A DNA stretch of 64,000 bases. It comes from an uncultured Lachnospiraceae bacterium (GTDB lineage: Bacteria; Bacillota; Clostridia; Lachnospirales; Lachnospiraceae). Positions 61,674 through 64,000 of the stretch are shown in pieces; positions within the stretch are counted from its first letter, which is position 1, and every line of letters begins with the position of its first letter. A program made the position numbers and the translations under genes. Location: positions 1 through 64,000 of the forward strand of contig CATOPL010000011.1 of assembly GCA_951802115.1 (NCBI GenBank). The letters run 5' to 3'. The notes under the pieces were generated by a model. It worked only from the letters and a program-made list of their open reading frames with translations, was not told where the DNA came from and made no database searches.

Positions 61674-62708
61674 TCAGTCCTCAATACCCCAGTATTGTTT
61701 TGCCTGCTTTATTATCTGCAGGAAACCTGTTCTGTCGGCAGGTGCATACAGCGCTTTCAAAAATTCTCCATAAATACCTGTCAGATCTTCCGCATATTTG
61801 TTTTCCTGATAATCCGGCACCTGTTCCTGTACGATCTCTCTCACCAGCTGAAAAAAAGAAAATGACGGTTCATCATATCTTAGAATGAGCATTTTTATAA
61901 GTCCCACCGCGTCCTGCAGACAGTCATACTCCAATTCTTCACGGTAATCCCGCAAAAGACCACGCCGGCTGTACTCCTTCCACTTCATCAGCCATACTGT
62001 GACCCAGTCCATATGATAATCTGTATTTTTCACCAAAATCGTCGAGTGACGATTGACAAAATAATGATACAGCTTCTTTGGGATCCGATAGACCTCTGTA
62101 ACATAAATATGCAGCATCGGAACCCAGTAATGATCCTCATATGTCAAATCTTCCGGAAAAAAGATCTGAAAATCCAGAAGAAATTTCCTGCGGATGATCT
62201 TACCCCACGCCGCTTCCCCCACAATAGAAGCTGCTATCAGACCCTTCTTTGCCTCGTCTGTATCCGCCACAAGATACTGATCTTCCCCATCTCCTCTGTC
62301 TTTCTCATCAAAATAAACGAGAGTATCTGAAAAATCTCTCTCCGCTTCACAGCAGACCACATCACAGCTGTACTTTGTCACAGGCCGGTAGAGAAGCTCC
62401 AGATAATCCGGTTCCAGCCAGTCGTCTCCGTCTACAAAAGCAATCCAGTCGGCTGATGCATACTGCAGTCCAATATTTCTGGCCGTTCCCTGCCGCCGGT
62501 TCACTTCCTGACGGATCAGCAGTATATGTTCCGGAAACAGACACTCCCATTTCTGCAGGTGAAGCCATGTATCATCTGTGGAAGCGTCATCGATACAGAT
62601 AATCTCCAGGTTGTCCATCCCCATCGTCTGGGCAGCAATCGAAGCCATACACCTGTCAATATATGCTGCCACATTATAGCATGGTATGATTATACTTACT
62701 TTCCGCAT
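61674..62708 (-). CDS. family 2 glycosyltransferase, subtype II, copy 2
   Basis: A 344-residue GT-A enzyme with VSIIIPCYNVAAYIDRCMAS, ICIDDASTDDTWLHLQKWE, NRRQGTARNIGLQYASADW and the metal-binding FVDGDDWLEPDYL, where DGDD replaces the DADD of the other copies. The C-terminus matches 58234-59271 in LTYEDHYWVPMLHIYV and ILRYDEPSFSFFQLVREI. It is preceded by the subtype I gene at 62766, so the two GT2 subtypes are adjacent here. Confidence 0.9.
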   Translation of the reverse strand: MRKVSIIIPCYNVAAYIDRCMASIAAQTMGMDNLEIICIDDASTDDTWLHLQKWECLFPEHILLIRQEVNRRQGTARNIGLQYASADWIAFVDGDDWLEPDYLELLYRPVTKYSCDVVCCEAERDFSDTLVYFDEKDRGDGEDQYLVADTDEAKKGLIAASIVGEAAWGKIIRRKFLLDFQIFFPEDLTYEDHYWVPMLHIYVTEVYRIPKKLYHYFVNRHSTILVKNTDYHMDWVTVWLMKWKEYSRRGLLRDYREELEYDCLQDAVGLIKMLILRYDEPSFSFFQLVREIVQEQVPDYQENKYAEDLTGIYGEFLKALYAPADRTGFLQIIKQAKQYWGIED

Positions 62709-62765
62709 ACCTTCCTCCTGTTTTCCAAATCTTACAACAGTGCAGACATGTTCCAGGACTCCGTA

Positions 62766-63812
62766 CTAGGACCGTGTACACTCTGCCATCAGCCGGTTTG
62801 CCGCCTGCACACTCTCATCCGTAAACTCCATATTCAGCCATCCCAGCAGCATTTGATTCCAGACCCTGTTCTCCATGCTGCTGTTATCCTGCAGATATTT
62901 ATTTTCCCTAATATCGGGAAACAGCCTCTGTATCGTCTCCACAAGAAATTTCCATTCGTCTTTTGTCAAAACATAATTTACGAACAGCATGGCGAGCATA
63001 TATCCGACTCCCAGTCTGAGGAATAAATATTCGATCTCCTGTCGATATGCCGAAAACAGCCCCCTCTGCTCCAGCTCGCCCGTAAGCAAAATCCAGATCC
63101 GCAGATTATCCCACCGGTGTTCCCGCCCCCAGTCACCGCGTATGGTACTGCCCGGAGACACATAATAAACGTAAAGCTGCTCATCCAGGAAATAATGTCT
63201 TCTGGCGTACATTCTGACCGGCAGGGCAAACGAAACTTCCTCAAAAATAAAATGCTCCGGAAAAACAATCTGATTATCCCGGATCATAGACAGTCTGTAC
63301 AATTTGTTCTGCGAACCATAATCCCCTGTTTTCAAATCTAAAAGATACGCTTTTCTCTTTTCTTCGGTATCCAGTTCTGTCAGATGACTGTCATCCCCGC
63401 ACTTCAGATCAATGTGCATATCCCGGATGCCAACATTGATCCGTTTAAATTCAACCACATCCGCATCATATTTCTTGGCTGCATGATAACAGTGTTCCAG
63501 TGTTTCCTCCAGCATCCAATCATCCGCATCACAAAAAATCAGATATTCCCCGCCGGCATAAGAAACTCCAACATTTCGCGCACCGCCCTGCCGCAGATTT
63601 TCTTCCAGAAAAACTGCCATAACCGTCTCCGGAAACTGTCGTTCATATTCCATAATCAGGCTCTGTGTGGCGCCATCGTCCGTGGAAGCATCGTCTACCA
63701 GAATAATCTCCATATTTTCTATCCCAATCGTTTGATGCAAAAGATATTCCACACATTTGTCCAGATACTCAGATACATTATGACACGGAACAACTACACT
63801 GATTTTTCCCAT
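62766..63812 (-). CDS. family 2 glycosyltransferase, subtype I, copy 2
   Basis: A 348-residue GT-A enzyme from the ATG at 63812, which has GGAG eight bases upstream; the longer in-frame start is rejected. VSVVVPCHNVSEYLDKCVEY is the usual opening, IILVDDASTDDGATQSL and RQGGARNVGVSYAGGEYL follow, and FCDADDWML is the metal-binding site. It resembles 55926-56960 along its whole length. It lies 117 bp downstream of the partial CgeB-like copy E. Confidence 0.9.
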   Translation of the reverse strand: MGKISVVVPCHNVSEYLDKCVEYLLHQTIGIENMEIILVDDASTDDGATQSLIMEYERQFPETVMAVFLEENLRQGGARNVGVSYAGGEYLIFCDADDWMLEETLEHCYHAAKKYDADVVEFKRINVGIRDMHIDLKCGDDSHLTELDTEEKRKAYLLDLKTGDYGSQNKLYRLSMIRDNQIVFPEHFIFEEVSFALPVRMYARRHYFLDEQLYVYYVSPGSTIRGDWGREHRWDNLRIWILLTGELEQRGLFSAYRQEIEYLFLRLGVGYMLAMLFVNYVLTKDEWKFLVETIQRLFPDIRENKYLQDNSSMENRVWNQMLLGWLNMEFTDESVQAANRLMAECTRS

Positions 63813-63928
63813 CTTATCTTCTCCAAAGTTTTGCAACTTGCCTTTTCATCCCACAGATCAAAAAGAAAATTTCCCATCCTTACATATTTGTAAAGTCTCC
63901 GGGACTTGTCCGGCTCATCGCTGTTTAT

Positions 63929-64000
63929 TCACAAATCCAGCATCTCTCTTACCCGATGTCTGTACGTATGCTCTGCCGACACCTTGTCATGTCCATTTTG
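63929..64000 (-). CDS. CgeB-like glycosyltransferase, array copy E (C-terminal end only)
   Basis: The last 23 codons of a gene that starts beyond the right edge. The translation ends NGHDKVSAEHTYRHRVREML-DL, matching the ends of copies A to D. It shows that the array continues outside the window. Nothing else can be said of it. Confidence 0.8.
   Translation of the reverse strand, partial: QNGHDKVSAEHTYRHRVREMLDL

Overview
The window looks like the chromosome of a motile, anaerobic Firmicute, most likely a member of the Lachnospiraceae (Clostridia). This is inferred from the anaerobic (Cbi-type) cobalamin pathway, the GGGtGRT/NifU-like gene pair at the left edge, the Hag-type FliW-CsrA switch, the YlqG/YlqH-like flagellar genes and strong AGGAGG-type ribosome binding sites. 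No rRNA, tRNA, CRISPR array, transposase or phage gene was seen.

Region 1 (about 1-28,500, all on the minus strand) is a very long cobalamin biosynthesis operon read from right to left. It starts with a sigma-A promoter (28495-28523), a cobalamin riboswitch (28292-28478) and an intrinsic terminator (28128-28159). Then come cbiF, hemA, cbiH, a hemC-cobA-hemD triple fusion, a small membrane protein, a DUF2971 protein, cobD, a small acidic protein, a 1701-residue DUF4132 protein, cbiP, cbiC, cobT, cbiD, cbiG, a cbiJ-cbiE-cbiT triple fusion, cbiA, cobU, cobS, a short second CobU-like gene, a CobC-like phosphatase, cbiB, cobO and finally truA, closed by a terminator at 1004-1034. Together these run from glutamyl-tRNA through uroporphyrinogen III and precorrin-2 to adenosylcobalamin. 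hemL, hemB, precorrin-2 dehydrogenase, cobaltochelatase, cbiL and cobalt transport are not in the window. Four genes of no known cobalamin role (14.8-20.2 kb and 21.5-22.8 kb) sit inside the operon. Left of truA lie a NifU-like scaffold gene and the start of a GGGtGRT gene.

Region 2 (28.5-48.6 kb) is a flagellar late-gene region. A 122-bp nested palindrome (28745-28866) and a C39-like peptidase come first. A minus-strand group follows in transcription order: FliK/YlqG-like, FlhB C-terminal/YlqH-like, lytic transglycosylase, PilZ protein, glycosyltransferase, and a small FliD-like protein. A plus-strand group has flgM, flgN, flgK, flgL, a YviE-like gene, fliW and csrA. A minus-strand group has fliD, two tandem fliS genes, a FliT-like gene and a nucleotidyltransferase-like gene. 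A ParA ATPase plus a ComFB-domain protein (47097-48519) close the region. Four intergenic sites share a sigma-28-like -10 box (GCCGATAA/T or one mismatch) with a TTAT block 15-16 bp upstream; two of them are divergent between the YlqG-like gene and flgM.

Region 3 (48.6-64 kb, minus strand) is a glycan-modification island running off the right edge. It has an alternating array of CgeB-like glycosyltransferases (five, one partial) and family-2 glycosyltransferases (four). Downstream are two LicD-type phosphotransferases, an opine-dehydrogenase-like enzyme, a fused nucleotidyltransferase/PLP enzyme and an FkbM methyltransferase. The likely output is a glycan bearing a phosphodiester-linked amino-compound, plausibly on flagellin because of the neighbouring flagellar genes. 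Flagellin itself is not in the window. This cassette is the best candidate for an undescribed system.
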